From assembly GCF_001426685.1 (NCBI RefSeq), contig NZ_LMFB01000005.1, positions 23,906 to 87,905 on the forward strand: a DNA stretch of 64,000 nt, given 5' to 3'. Each line of letters begins with the position of its first letter. Within the stretch, counting starts at the first letter, position 1. The stretch comes from Rhizobium sp. Root483D2 (GTDB taxonomy: Bacteria; Pseudomonadota; Alphaproteobacteria; Rhizobiales; Rhizobiaceae). This document shows positions 35,016-43,983 of the stretch, in pieces. The notes beneath the pieces were generated by a model. That model worked only from the letters and a program-made list of their open reading frames with translations, had not been told where the DNA came from and ran no database searches. The translations under genes were made by a program, and so were the position numbers.

Positions 35016-37363
35016 CCAAGGCCGTCATCCTTGCTCTGACGCTGCTTGCTTTGCCGGCTGGCCCGCTCAACGCCCAGACATTGCCCTTTGACATGACGCC
35101 GGAGCGGCCCGCTTCCGACAGTCCCGCAGTGACGGCGCCGCCGGAAGGCGAGGGCAATGGTGCGGCCGGGTCCCAGCCGGTGACGGTTGCGCCGGTTGCC
35201 GAACCCGTCGAGACCGTTCCCTTCCAGCGTTATATCCTGCCGGAAGGCAGCCTTGGCCTGACAGGCGAATTCGAAGACCGCCTCTGGTCTGTCTATCTGA
35301 CCGCGCAACAGGCGGCTTCGGGGGCAAAGCTCAATCTCGGTTATCAGAACTCTATTTTCGTGGCCCCGGAAACCTCCCGCCTGACGGTCGAGGTCAACAA
35401 TACGAAGATTGCCGAGGAAGCCATCCGCTCGCCGGAATCCGTCTCCGACCTCAGTCTTGACCTGCCTAAGGACTTGCTGAAGCCGGGATCCAACCTGATC
35501 CGCCTGCGCTCCAGCCAGCGTCACCGCACCGATTGCGATGTGCAGTCGACCTACGAACTCTGGTCGAATGTCGATGCCGAGAAAACCTTTCTCAGCTTTA
35601 CCGCCAATGATCCGGTGAGCATGCAGAGCCTTGACGATATCAAGGCCATCGGCGTCGATGAGGGCGGTCTGACCCGGTTCAATTTTGTCGTCCCGGCGCT
35701 GGAACAGCCGGTCTCGACGATACCATTGATGCGCCTGTCGCAGGGCTTGGCGGTCCTGGCCGATATGCCGAACCAATCCTTTTCTTTCGAAACGAGCAAA
35801 CTCACGCCCTCCGGGCCGGGAGAGATGACAGTCCTCGTCGGCACCAATGCCGAGCTGTCGCCGCTGCTGGCCTCCTTGCCCGATGGCGCGGCCGCCGCGC
35901 CGGTGGCCGGCTTCGTACAGGACCCCAAAACCGGGTCGCCGGTTCTGGTGATCACCGGCCCGACATGGCAGGCGATCCGCAGTGCGATCGAGAGCATCGT
36001 TGCGCCGACCGATGTTTCCCTGCCTGCACGCCGTGATGTCATCACCACGCAGCGCTGGCGCTCTCCGGATGCACCGTTCCTGTTTTCCAATAGCCGTCTG
36101 CCTTTTTCGCAGCTGGGGCTGAAGACCGAGGAATTTTCCGGCAGGCGGTTTCGAACCGACTTCACGATCGGCGTTCCGTCCGATTTCTATGCCGCCTCCT
36201 ATGGCGAAGCCGTGATCCTTCTGGACGCGGCCTATTCTTCGGCCGTGCTGCCGGGCAGTCATATCGATATCTACGTCAATGACAGTATCGCCTCGACCGT
36301 GCCGATTACGTCATCAGGCGGCGGATTGCTTCGTCATCTGCCGATCAACGTCACGATGCGGCATTTCCGTCCAGGCGTGAACACGATTGCCATCGAAGCC
36401 ATTCTGTCAACGGAAAGCGACAAGGTCTGTGCGCCTGGCGCAACCGGCACGGACGCGCCCCGCTTTGCGCTGTTCGATACGTCCGAATTCCACATGCCGG
36501 ATTTTGCCCGGGTCGGCCAGTTGCCCAATCTCGCGGCGACCGCCGGGACCGGGGCGCCCTATAACAGGACCCCTGATCCCGTTCCGCTGTTCCTGGACCG
36601 GATCGACACCAACACGCTTTCGGCGGCGGCGACATTCCTTGGACGGCTTGCCGCATCCGCCGGACACCCGCTTCCCGTCGAAACGGTCGCATCGCCGGCA
36701 TTGATCGGCAACAGGAGCGCCATCTTTATCGGCTCGCTCTCGCAGATGCCGCCAGCGGTGTTTACGCAGATGAACATCTCGGAAGCGAGCCGGAACACGT
36801 GGGGCCCGAACACGGGCGCCCAGGCTCAAGGGGTCGATACGCAGGCCGCCTATAACGAGTGGCGCGATAAGCTGAAGGACGGTCCGTTCAGCGCCCAGAT
36901 CAGCGCGCTTGAAGGCTGGCTGAAGCAGAATTTCGACATCACGCTGACTTCGCTCCGCTTCGCGCCAAGGTCGGAAACCAGCTTCATGCCGTCAAGCGAC
37001 GCGTCGCTGCTGATGGCGCAGGCCGCGAGCCCGGATGGATCGGGGACCTGGACGGTCCTTGCCGCGCCGACCGGCAAGGATCTGCGCGACAACATGCAGG
37101 CCTTAAGCGGACATGCAAACTGGGAACAGCTTGCCGGGCGCATTTCGACCTATGAAGCCGGCACCAAGACGGTGCAGACCGTGCCGGTGAACAGCTTCCA
37201 GTTCGTGCCGACCCAGCCCGGATCATTCTTCAATTACCGGCTTATCGCCGCCAATTGGCTATCGACGAACATCCTGTCCTACGCTGTGCTGCTCGCCGTG
37301 CTGGCCGTCATCCTCGGCCTGGCAACCGCGACGATGCTGGGCAACCTCGGGCGGCGGAAATGA
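35012..37363 (+). CDS. bcsB: Cellulose synthase periplasmic subunit BcsB
   Basis: A 783-residue periplasmic protein with a signal peptide (MTKAVILALTLLALPAGPLNA) and a single C-terminal membrane anchor (ILSYAVLLAVLAVILGLATA) that docks on BcsA. It guides the nascent glucan across the periplasm through carbohydrate-binding and flavodoxin-like repeats. Blocks such as LGYQNSIFVAPETSRLTVEVN and NLIRLRSSQRHRTDC are typical. The earlier open frame from 34778 is bcsA sequence in another frame. Start and stop overlap both neighbours by four bases. Confidence 0.95.
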   Translation: MTKAVILALTLLALPAGPLNAQTLPFDMTPERPASDSPAVTAPPEGEGNGAAGSQPVTVAPVAEPVETVPFQRYILPEGSLGLTGEFEDRLWSVYLTAQQAASGAKLNLGYQNSIFVAPETSRLTVEVNNTKIAEEAIRSPESVSDLSLDLPKDLLKPGSNLIRLRSSQRHRTDCDVQSTYELWSNVDAEKTFLSFTANDPVSMQSLDDIKAIGVDEGGLTRFNFVVPALEQPVSTIPLMRLSQGLAVLADMPNQSFSFETSKLTPSGPGEMTVLVGTNAELSPLLASLPDGAAAAPVAGFVQDPKTGSPVLVITGPTWQAIRSAIESIVAPTDVSLPARRDVITTQRWRSPDAPFLFSNSRLPFSQLGLKTEEFSGRRFRTDFTIGVPSDFYAASYGEAVILLDAAYSSAVLPGSHIDIYVNDSIASTVPITSSGGGLLRHLPINVTMRHFRPGVNTIAIEAILSTESDKVCAPGATGTDAPRFALFDTSEFHMPDFARVGQLPNLAATAGTGAPYNRTPDPVPLFLDRIDTNTLSAAATFLGRLAASAGHPLPVETVASPALIGNRSAIFIGSLSQMPPAVFTQMNISEASRNTWGPNTGAQAQGVDTQAAYNEWRDKLKDGPFSAQISALEGWLKQNFDITLTSLRFAPRSETSFMPSSDASLLMAQAASPDGSGTWTVLAAPTGKDLRDNMQALSGHANWEQLAGRISTYEAGTKTVQTVPVNSFQFVPTQPGSFFNYRLIAANWLSTNILSYAVLLAVLAVILGLATATMLGNLGRRK

Positions 37364-38412
37364 GGACGAAACTGCTGGCGGCCTTCCTTGCAGGACTGTT
37401 CAGCTTTTGTCTGGCGGGTACCCCGGCGGCCGCTCAGCAGCCCCTGATCGCAGCCGAGGCCTGGCAAGCCTACAAGGCGAAATTCCTTGATCCGGGCGGC
37501 CGCATCATCGACGATGCCAACGGCAATATCAGCCATAGCGAAGGCCAAGGCTACGGGCTTTTGCTGGCCGTGCTTGCCGGCAACGCCGCAGATTTCGAAC
37601 TGATCTGGTCGTTTACCCGCACTGAACTGCTGTTGCGCAGCGATGGCCTTGCAGCCTGGAAATGGAACCCCGCCACAAAACCGCATGTCACCGACATCAA
37701 CAATGCGACCGATGGCGATATTCTGATTGCCTATGCGCTGGGATTGGCGGGCACACAATGGAACCGGCCGGATTACACCCAAAATGGCGCCAGCATAGCC
37801 AGGGCCATTCTGGAAAAGACGATTCTCCAAATCTCCGGCCGGACATTGCTCCTCCCGGCCGCAACCGGGTTTGCCGCCGGCGACCGCGAAGACGGCCCGG
37901 TCATCAATCCGTCCTACTGGATTTTCGAAGCCTTTCCGGTCTTGAATCAACTGGCCCCATCGCCGGTCTGGTCGAAGCTTCGTACCGATGGTCTTGCCCT
38001 TCTCGGCGAACTTCGCTTCGGCCCGAAACAACTTCCCGCAGATTGGGTCTCCCTGAAATCGGCACCGGGTCCTGCGATGGGTTTCCCCGCCGAATTCGGA
38101 TATAATGCCGTGCGCATTCCGCTTTATCTCGTGCGCGCCGGGGTGAAAGACCGGGATCTTTTGACACGGCTGATGCGCGGAACAACTGGTGCAAATGGAG
38201 GATACGCAACTATAGATATAGTATCCGGCTTGCCGAAGGACAGCCTTGCCGATCCGGGTTATCGAATAATTAACTATATTCTGGCCTGTGTGTTGGACAA
38301 GACGGCGGTACCGGAAGATGTGAAGCAATTCGCGCCGACCCGCTATTATCCTTCGACGCTCCATTTGCTGGGGCTATCCTTTATAGCTGCTCAGCAGCCG
38401 GAGTGCTTATGA
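37360..38412 (+). CDS. bcsZ: Periplasmic endo-1,4-beta-glucanase, family GH8 (BcsZ/CelC)
   Basis: A 350-residue secreted cellulase required for proper cellulose export. The signal peptide (residues 1-25, ending AAA/QQP) is followed by the (alpha/alpha)6 barrel. Catalytic acid Glu61 lies in SEGQGYG and the GH8 Asp motif is in NNATDGD (about 116-120). In Agrobacterium the corresponding gene is celC and is needed for cellulose synthesis. The gene is embedded in the operon by ATGA overlaps at both ends. Confidence 0.94.
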   Translation: MRTKLLAAFLAGLFSFCLAGTPAAAQQPLIAAEAWQAYKAKFLDPGGRIIDDANGNISHSEGQGYGLLLAVLAGNAADFELIWSFTRTELLLRSDGLAAWKWNPATKPHVTDINNATDGDILIAYALGLAGTQWNRPDYTQNGASIARAILEKTILQISGRTLLLPAATGFAAGDREDGPVINPSYWIFEAFPVLNQLAPSPVWSKLRTDGLALLGELRFGPKQLPADWVSLKSAPGPAMGFPAEFGYNAVRIPLYLVRAGVKDRDLLTRLMRGTTGANGGYATIDIVSGLPKDSLADPGYRIINYILACVLDKTAVPEDVKQFAPTRYYPSTLHLLGLSFIAAQQPECL

Positions 38413-40586
38413 AGTCCACCTTCATCGCATTATCAGCAGCGGTCCTCGCCATTATCGTCTTCGGGATGAACAAGCCTGACTACGTCAAGAATGCCATGCG
38501 ATCCCTTTCCCTGATGGATGCGGAAGAGCCCACATCGCTGTCGCCACGCTTGGCGCAGCAGTCGAACACGGGCGTCAATGGCGCAAGCACGCCGGTCTTC
38601 CGGGAAATCAAGCGATCTGCCCGGCCCGTTCTCGACAGCGTGGTGACGGCAGCGACTGCGGCGACGGTGGACGAGAGCGCGTTGCGCTATTTTGCCAGCC
38701 GTGGCGATACGGCCAGGCTGCAGGCCGAAATCTCGCGTTTGAAGGCGTTGTATCCGGATTGGGTGCCGCCAAAGGATCCCCTCGCGGTTCCTCAAAACGA
38801 GGACAAGCAGCTGGAGACGATGTGGGACCTTTACGCCCAGTCCCGCTACGCCGAGGTCCGCAAGGCTATCGCAGAACGCCAGACGGCGGAACCCGCATGG
38901 AAACCGCCTGCGGATCTGATCGACCGCTTGACCGTCGCCGAAGCGCGCGCGCGGCTGATCAATGCCTCTGACCTCAAGCAATATGACACCGTCGTGCGGA
39001 TCGGCTCCGAAACACCGAGCCTGCTCACCTGCAGCGAGGTCGATGTTCTCTGGCGCGTGGCCGAAGCCTTTTTCCGCACCGATAAGGCCCAGCGCGCGAC
39101 AGACGCCTATGGCTATATCCTGAACAATTGCCAGAATGCTGCCGAGCGGCTTGCCACGGTTCAAAAGGCCGCCGCCATTCTTCCCTCCAAGAGTGTCGAA
39201 GACCTGCTTGCGAAGGAAAAGACGGCGCCTGACGGCACGATGGAATTCGACAGTATTCGCGACGATCTCGCGCGCCGGTTCGTTGCCGAAGCCAATGCCG
39301 ACGGAAAGATCGTCGTGCCACCGCAATATCTCTCGCGCATCGAGCGCCTTGCCGAAACCGGTGGCCTTGCTTCCGATGCCCTGTTGCTCGGCTGGTACTA
39401 CCTGCCGCGTGGCGACATGGAAACGGCCGAAAAATGGTTCCGCAAGGCGCGCGACAAGGAAGACACGGCGTCGGCTTCGCAGGGCCTTGCCCTGACCTTG
39501 ATCGATCGCAACGACCAGCTCGCCGCCGAAGATACCATGTTTCGCTGGCGCGACGATTCCAAGGAAGCAAAGGCCGTCTATCTCGCGGCGACCGCCAACC
39601 TTCTGGCACTGGAACCACCGGTTGCCATCACCGGTGACGTCTTGAAGCGCATTGCCACAGAGGTGATCAAATCACGCGATGCGGCCACGGCCCAGCAGTT
39701 CGGCTGGTATGCCCGCGCGCTGAACCAGCCGCAAACGGCCCTGCAATGGTTTCGCACTGCACTCAGCTGGAAGCTCGACGACGAGCCGTCGGCTTACGGC
39801 CTGGCCGTGACCTATCTGCAACTGGATGACCTGAAGGGCCTGACCGAAATCCAGCGCCTCTGGGCTGGACGGTCTGAACGCATTGCCAAGGTTGGCGAGG
39901 TCGAACAGCCAGACGTCGCCAAGCACCAGCTGCCTGTTGCCAATGAAACGGTTCCCATCCGGCGGCAGCAGCAGCGCACCGTTGTGGTCGCGCAGGATGT
40001 GGAATACGAGCGCTCTGAACAGAGCGAACAGGTTGTTTCGGCGCGGCCGCGCCGGACGGCCCCGGTCGACCGGGGTTGCAAATCGACGATCAATCCGCAG
40101 ACGCTTGCTCCGGAAGCAGCGTTGACGCGCGGCTGGTGCCTGATGGAGCGTAACAGGCCGATCGAAGCGGCCGCGGCCTTCGAGGTTGGAATGCTTGGCT
40201 CTTCGGCAAAAACGCGTGAGGACGCCGCCTATGGCCAGAGCCTTGCCTATCTGCGCGCTGGTCTTGCCGGCAAAGCTGCCGTCTCCGCCGTCAAGGCGCC
40301 GCAAAACCGTCAACGCGCCTTCGAACTGCAACAGGCGCTTCTGGCCGACAAGGCTGTGGCGGCGTTCGACGCCGGCCGGCCGCGCGAAGCGCTGCTTGCG
40401 CTGGATCAGTTGAAGCAGATCGCGCCGGAACGGACCGACCTTTTGACGTTGCGGGGCTATGCCTATCTCAAGCTGAAACGCTACGACGACGCACGGCGGG
40501 TGTTCGAGGCGCTGGCTGCCATCGGCAATCGCGATGGCCAGCGTGGACTTGGCGTCATCCACGATATAACGGATAGAAAAGGTTGA
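38409..40586 (+). CDS. TPR-repeat cellulose-operon protein (BcsK-like)
   Basis: A 725-residue protein with an N-terminal signal or anchor (STFIALSAAVLAIIVFGM) and many degenerate TPR units from residue 90 to the end, for example RGDMETAEKWFRKARDKEDTASA and AYLKLKRYDDARRVFEALAA. A basic, Gln/Arg-rich stretch near 520-560 (PIRRQQQRTVVVAQ) interrupts the repeats. It occupies the place of BcsC but has no outer-membrane barrel, so it may be a periplasmic scaffold. It overlaps bcsZ by four bases; GTG at 38403 would add two residues. In rhizobial cellulose operons a TPR protein of this kind has been called BcsK, and the match is by context and architecture. Confidence 0.78.
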   Translation: MKSTFIALSAAVLAIIVFGMNKPDYVKNAMRSLSLMDAEEPTSLSPRLAQQSNTGVNGASTPVFREIKRSARPVLDSVVTAATAATVDESALRYFASRGDTARLQAEISRLKALYPDWVPPKDPLAVPQNEDKQLETMWDLYAQSRYAEVRKAIAERQTAEPAWKPPADLIDRLTVAEARARLINASDLKQYDTVVRIGSETPSLLTCSEVDVLWRVAEAFFRTDKAQRATDAYGYILNNCQNAAERLATVQKAAAILPSKSVEDLLAKEKTAPDGTMEFDSIRDDLARRFVAEANADGKIVVPPQYLSRIERLAETGGLASDALLLGWYYLPRGDMETAEKWFRKARDKEDTASASQGLALTLIDRNDQLAAEDTMFRWRDDSKEAKAVYLAATANLLALEPPVAITGDVLKRIATEVIKSRDAATAQQFGWYARALNQPQTALQWFRTALSWKLDDEPSAYGLAVTYLQLDDLKGLTEIQRLWAGRSERIAKVGEVEQPDVAKHQLPVANETVPIRRQQQRTVVVAQDVEYERSEQSEQVVSARPRRTAPVDRGCKSTINPQTLAPEAALTRGWCLMERNRPIEAAAAFEVGMLGSSAKTREDAAYGQSLAYLRAGLAGKAAVSAVKAPQNRQRAFELQQALLADKAVAAFDAGRPREALLALDQLKQIAPERTDLLTLRGYAYLKLKRYDDARRVFEALAAIGNRDGQRGLGVIHDITDRKG

Positions 40587-40635
40587 TCGGGACGCAAAGC
40601 TCCCCCCGCTCTTCCTGAGCATCACAGGGAGCGGA

Positions 40636-41196
40636 GTGGACAACGTGACATCTTCCCCTTTGGATATTCCGGTCAAGACAGCCGACGGCCGCTTGACGAC
40701 CCTCGCCGAATTTCGTGGCCGCGTGATGCTGGTCGTCAACGTCGCATCGAAATGCGGGCTGACGGTTCAGTATGAGGGCCTGGAAAAGCTGTATGAGGCC
40801 AAACGCGATGCGGGATTGGTCGTCCTTGCCTTTCCCTCAAACAATTTCATGCAGCAGGAGCCGGGAACGGAAGCCGAGATCATCGAATTCTGCACCAGCA
40901 CCTATGATGTGCAATTCCCGATCTTTGCAAAGATTTCCGTCAAGGGGGAGGGCGTTCACCCGCTGTATCGCAGCCTGACGGCAATCGCACCCGACGCCAT
41001 CGGTGAAGGTCCGATGCGCGACCGGCTGAAGGGCTATGGCGTTGATCCGGAAAACAAAGCCGACGTCCTGTGGAATTTCGAAAAATTCCTGATCGGCCGC
41101 GACGGCAAGGTCGCCGCCCGCTTTTCACCGGATGTCACCGCTGAGGATGCACGCCTTGTCTCGGCGATCGATCGGGAACTGTCACAGCGCGGTTGA
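40636..41196 (+). CDS. Glutathione peroxidase family protein
   Basis: A 186-residue thiol peroxidase of the GPx fold that reduces hydroperoxides with thioredoxin or glutathione. The catalytic Cys40 is in NVASKCGLT. The usual FPCNQFGGQEPG block reads FPSNNFMQQEPG, so the resolving-Cys position is Ser and the active-site Gln is Q74; the Trp is in VLWNFEKFLI. The start is a GTG with AGGGAG five bases upstream. It follows the cellulose operon by 50 bases but is probably unrelated. It is convergent with the kinase operon. Confidence 0.9.
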   Translation: MDNVTSSPLDIPVKTADGRLTTLAEFRGRVMLVVNVASKCGLTVQYEGLEKLYEAKRDAGLVVLAFPSNNFMQQEPGTEAEIIEFCTSTYDVQFPIFAKISVKGEGVHPLYRSLTAIAPDAIGEGPMRDRLKGYGVDPENKADVLWNFEKFLIGRDGKVAARFSPDVTAEDARLVSAIDRELSQRG

Positions 41197-41224
41197 GACG
41201 GCGCAATCTGTCCGGAAACAAGAA

Positions 41225-41257
41225 CGACCGGCCATGCGGTAAACGCAAAGCCGGTCG
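41225..41257. terminator. Bidirectional hairpin between glutathione peroxidase and kinase genes
   Basis: CGACCGGC and GCCGGTCG form an 8-bp perfect stem, with a second 4-bp stem TGCG/CGCA inside the loop. It lies between two convergent genes, so it may terminate both, although T runs are absent. Confidence 0.5.
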
Positions 41258-41275
41258 CAACAAATGCGGTGCGCA

Positions 41276-42994
41276 TTACCGCGCTGATTTCTTTTCGATA
41301 TAATCTGCAGCCACCCGCGCAACGAGCGCCAGCGAGATCGCTCCGGCATCGGGATGGCCGATGCTTTTTTCAGCCAGCGGCCGGGCGCGGCCCAGTTTCG
41401 GGGTGAGCGCTGAGGTCGCATCCGCTGCGATTTTTGCAGCCTCTGCCGCCAAAGACCAGGCCTGCGGCAGCAATTTCCCCGATTCTGCCTCACGCTCCAG
41501 CGTTTCGACAAATGGGATCAGCGCATCGACCAGCGTCTTGTCGCCGAGCCGGGCGCGGCCAAGCCGGGTCACGCCATCCAGCGCCAGCCGGGCGCCCTTG
41601 ACGGCGGCATCCTTTCCGATCGCATCATTGTCGCTCAGCGCATTGCTCCAGGAGCGCAGCAGAAGTCCCCAGATCGCACCGGATGTGCCGCCGGCCCTAT
41701 CCGCCCAGGCGTCACCGGCAACGGCCAGAACACTTGCGGCACCAGCGCCTGCGGCAACGGCTGCGTTGGCAGCATCGCGTGCGGCGGCGGAACCGCGCCG
41801 CATGCCCTGGCCATGATCGCCGTCGCCCGCCTGCGCATCGATCCGGCCAAGTTCGTCTTCGGCATCCTTGAGCGCTGCAGCGATGACCGCAAGCAAACCG
41901 GCGACGCATTCACCGCCCTGTCTGGATGCTTCGGAAGCGGGCGCAAACACCATCTTTCCTTCGCTGTCGTCCAGCGCATCGGTTGCCGGCTCCGTCGAAA
42001 AGGTTGCGCCACGGCGCAGCACAGGCGTGTCGCAGGCGGCCGACCAGAGAGGTTCCAGCTCATCGTCGAGCCAGAGCAGCGTCAGCGAGCAACCCTGCAT
42101 ATCGAGGCTGGTGACGAACTCTCCCGCTTCCGGTGCGACGATGTCCAGACCCGCATCCTTGAGAAGCGCCGCAACCGACGTCCAGAGCACGAACAGCTCT
42201 TCGTATTTCGTTGCCCCCAGGCCGTTGAGGATGACGCCGGCCTTTGTCGTCCCGGCAGGGCGCTCGGCCAGCAGCTTGTCCGTCAGGAGCTTGGCCAGAT
42301 CCTTGGCGGGGATAATGGCCTCTTCCCGGATGCCCGGCTCGCCGTGAATGCCAAGACCGAGGGCCATCTGGCCGTGCGGGACCGTAAACAATGGACCGGA
42401 AGCGCCCGGAAGCGTGCAGCCCTTGAAGGCGACGCCGAAGGACACGGTGCGGTCATTGGCGTGGCGCGTCAGACGCTCGACCTCATCGAGGTTCATACCC
42501 GCTTCCGCCGCAGCCCCGGCAATCTTGAAGACGACGAGATCGCCGGCAATGCCCCGGCGCTTTGCCGCCGCATCCATCGGCGCACTCGCCACGTCATCGG
42601 TCACCGGCACGATGCGCACGTCGATGCCCTCAGCCCTCAGCCGTTCGGCAGCAACCCCGAAATTCAGGACGTCACCGGCATAATTGCCGAAACCCAGCAG
42701 GATGCCGCCGCCCTGGTCCGCATGGCGGCAGACGCGCGCCACTGCCGCCGTCGAGGGGGAGGCAAACACATCGCCCGCCACCGCCGCATCGGCAAGGCCC
42801 GGACCGACATAACCGGCGAAAGCCGGATAATGACCGGAGCCGCCGCCGATCACCACCGAGACCTTGCCCTTTGGAACCTTGGTCGAGCGCAGCACGCCGC
42901 CCTTCACATGGCGGACGTAGCGGCCGTAGATCGCGGCAAAGCCTTGAAGTGCAGCGGTTGCGAAATCCTCGGGCTCATCGAAAATTGTCGTCAT
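41276..42994 (-). CDS. Fused DhaK-DhaL kinase (dihydroxyacetone/erythrulose kinase type)
   Basis: A 572-residue ATP-dependent ketose kinase. Residues 1-330 are the DhaK domain; GIHGEPGIREE contains the His that binds the substrate carbonyl covalently. Residues about 365-572 are the DhaL domain with the Mg-ATP motif AGDGDHGQGMRRG. Known enzymes of this architecture phosphorylate dihydroxyacetone or tetruloses such as L-erythrulose. It is the last gene of an operon with a TIM-barrel isomerase/decarboxylase, a Tct transporter and a PdxA-like dehydrogenase. A sugar-acid derived ketose is therefore a likelier substrate than glycerol-derived dihydroxyacetone. The start overlaps the upstream stop by four bases. 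Confidence 0.9.
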   Translation of the reverse strand: MTTIFDEPEDFATAALQGFAAIYGRYVRHVKGGVLRSTKVPKGKVSVVIGGGSGHYPAFAGYVGPGLADAAVAGDVFASPSTAAVARVCRHADQGGGILLGFGNYAGDVLNFGVAAERLRAEGIDVRIVPVTDDVASAPMDAAAKRRGIAGDLVVFKIAGAAAEAGMNLDEVERLTRHANDRTVSFGVAFKGCTLPGASGPLFTVPHGQMALGLGIHGEPGIREEAIIPAKDLAKLLTDKLLAERPAGTTKAGVILNGLGATKYEELFVLWTSVAALLKDAGLDIVAPEAGEFVTSLDMQGCSLTLLWLDDELEPLWSAACDTPVLRRGATFSTEPATDALDDSEGKMVFAPASEASRQGGECVAGLLAVIAAALKDAEDELGRIDAQAGDGDHGQGMRRGSAAARDAANAAVAAGAGAASVLAVAGDAWADRAGGTSGAIWGLLLRSWSNALSDNDAIGKDAAVKGARLALDGVTRLGRARLGDKTLVDALIPFVETLEREAESGKLLPQAWSLAAEAAKIAADATSALTPKLGRARPLAEKSIGHPDAGAISLALVARVAADYIEKKSAR

Positions 42995-43944
42995 GACGTC
43001 GGTCCTTGGTCTTGAGGCAGGATGCGCCTCAGATAATTGCGGTTTGCGGCGCTGACGGATAGCCCGTCGCCGCCATAATGTTCACACAGGAAGGGGCTCG
43101 AAAAGCCGTGGGCCAGCGCCATGCGGATGGCGGCGCGATAGTTGATGATACCTGATTCGAGCGGGGCGGGATGCGTGACGATGACGCCCGATGCCGGATC
43201 CTCGGTGCGGGTATAGTTCTTCACATGCCAGTATTTCGCATAGGGCGCGACCTTCGCCATCATGTCCTGCCAGTGCTCGACCGGGCGGTGCAGCCGGATG
43301 AGATTGCCCAGATCCGCATTGATCCCGACATTGGCAAGCCCGATCTCCTCGACAAAACGGACCGAACTTTCCGCCGTGCCCAGATAAGTATCCTCGTACA
43401 TCTCCAATGCCAGCTCGATGCCGAGTTCTTCGGCGTGACGTCCCAGTTCCCGTATCCGCGACACGGCCTTGCCCCATGTCGCCGCATCGTCCGGATTTTT
43501 CGCGCCATCGACGGTCCAGAACCACAACGCCTTCTTTTGCGCCTCCGTTAATGGCTCGAACAGGCCGAAGGACACGGACCCGGCGCCGATCGCCTTGGCA
43601 GTGTCGATGACCCGGTGTCCATAGGCGAGGTACTCGTCGCCAAATTTTGCGTCGATCACGCTTCGGCGCGCCGTCGAGATCGCGGGGATCGTCAGCCCCA
43701 GCGACCGCGTCAATGCCATGAAGGCGTCAAGCCGTGCGGGCGAAAGGTCGGCAAGCCGGAGCCAGCTATCGGTCGGGTCTAGCTCGATAAAACCGGCGTC
43801 AACGACCTCGGCAAGCGTTTCTTTCCATTCCTCGACCGATTGATCCTGGACCGAACGCCCGCCGGGCAGGGTGTTTGGATACTGGATCATTGCGGCCGCG
43901 ATCGGCCAATTCTCTCTGTTCCACCGGCGCGGTTCAGCGGTCAT
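42991..43944 (-). CDS. Sugar phosphate isomerase/epimerase family TIM-barrel protein
   Basis: A 317-residue AP-endonuclease-2/xylose-isomerase-like TIM barrel. Metal ligands are seen in order: Glu in LALEMYEDT, Asp in GINADLGNL, His in YWHVKNYTR, Glu in LCEHYGGDG. Start chosen at 43944 because AAGGA is seven bases upstream; a GTG at 43959 lies too far out. Members of this fold include isomerases, epimerases, dehydratases and, in apionate pathways, 3-oxo-isoapionate decarboxylase, which yields L-erythrulose. The last option fits the neighbouring kinase well but is an inference from context. It overlaps the kinase gene by ATGA. Confidence 0.85.
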   Translation of the reverse strand: MTAEPRRWNRENWPIAAAMIQYPNTLPGGRSVQDQSVEEWKETLAEVVDAGFIELDPTDSWLRLADLSPARLDAFMALTRSLGLTIPAISTARRSVIDAKFGDEYLAYGHRVIDTAKAIGAGSVSFGLFEPLTEAQKKALWFWTVDGAKNPDDAATWGKAVSRIRELGRHAEELGIELALEMYEDTYLGTAESSVRFVEEIGLANVGINADLGNLIRLHRPVEHWQDMMAKVAPYAKYWHVKNYTRTEDPASGVIVTHPAPLESGIINYRAAIRMALAHGFSSPFLCEHYGGDGLSVSAANRNYLRRILPQDQGPTS

Positions 43945-43983
43945 GGTGTCATCCTTCACAGATCCGGGAGATGCTGCAGCCGC

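Noticed and set aside
38409..40586. BcsC (outer membrane cellulose pore)
   Set aside because: The protein has TPR repeats but no C-terminal beta-barrel sequence and is much shorter than BcsC.
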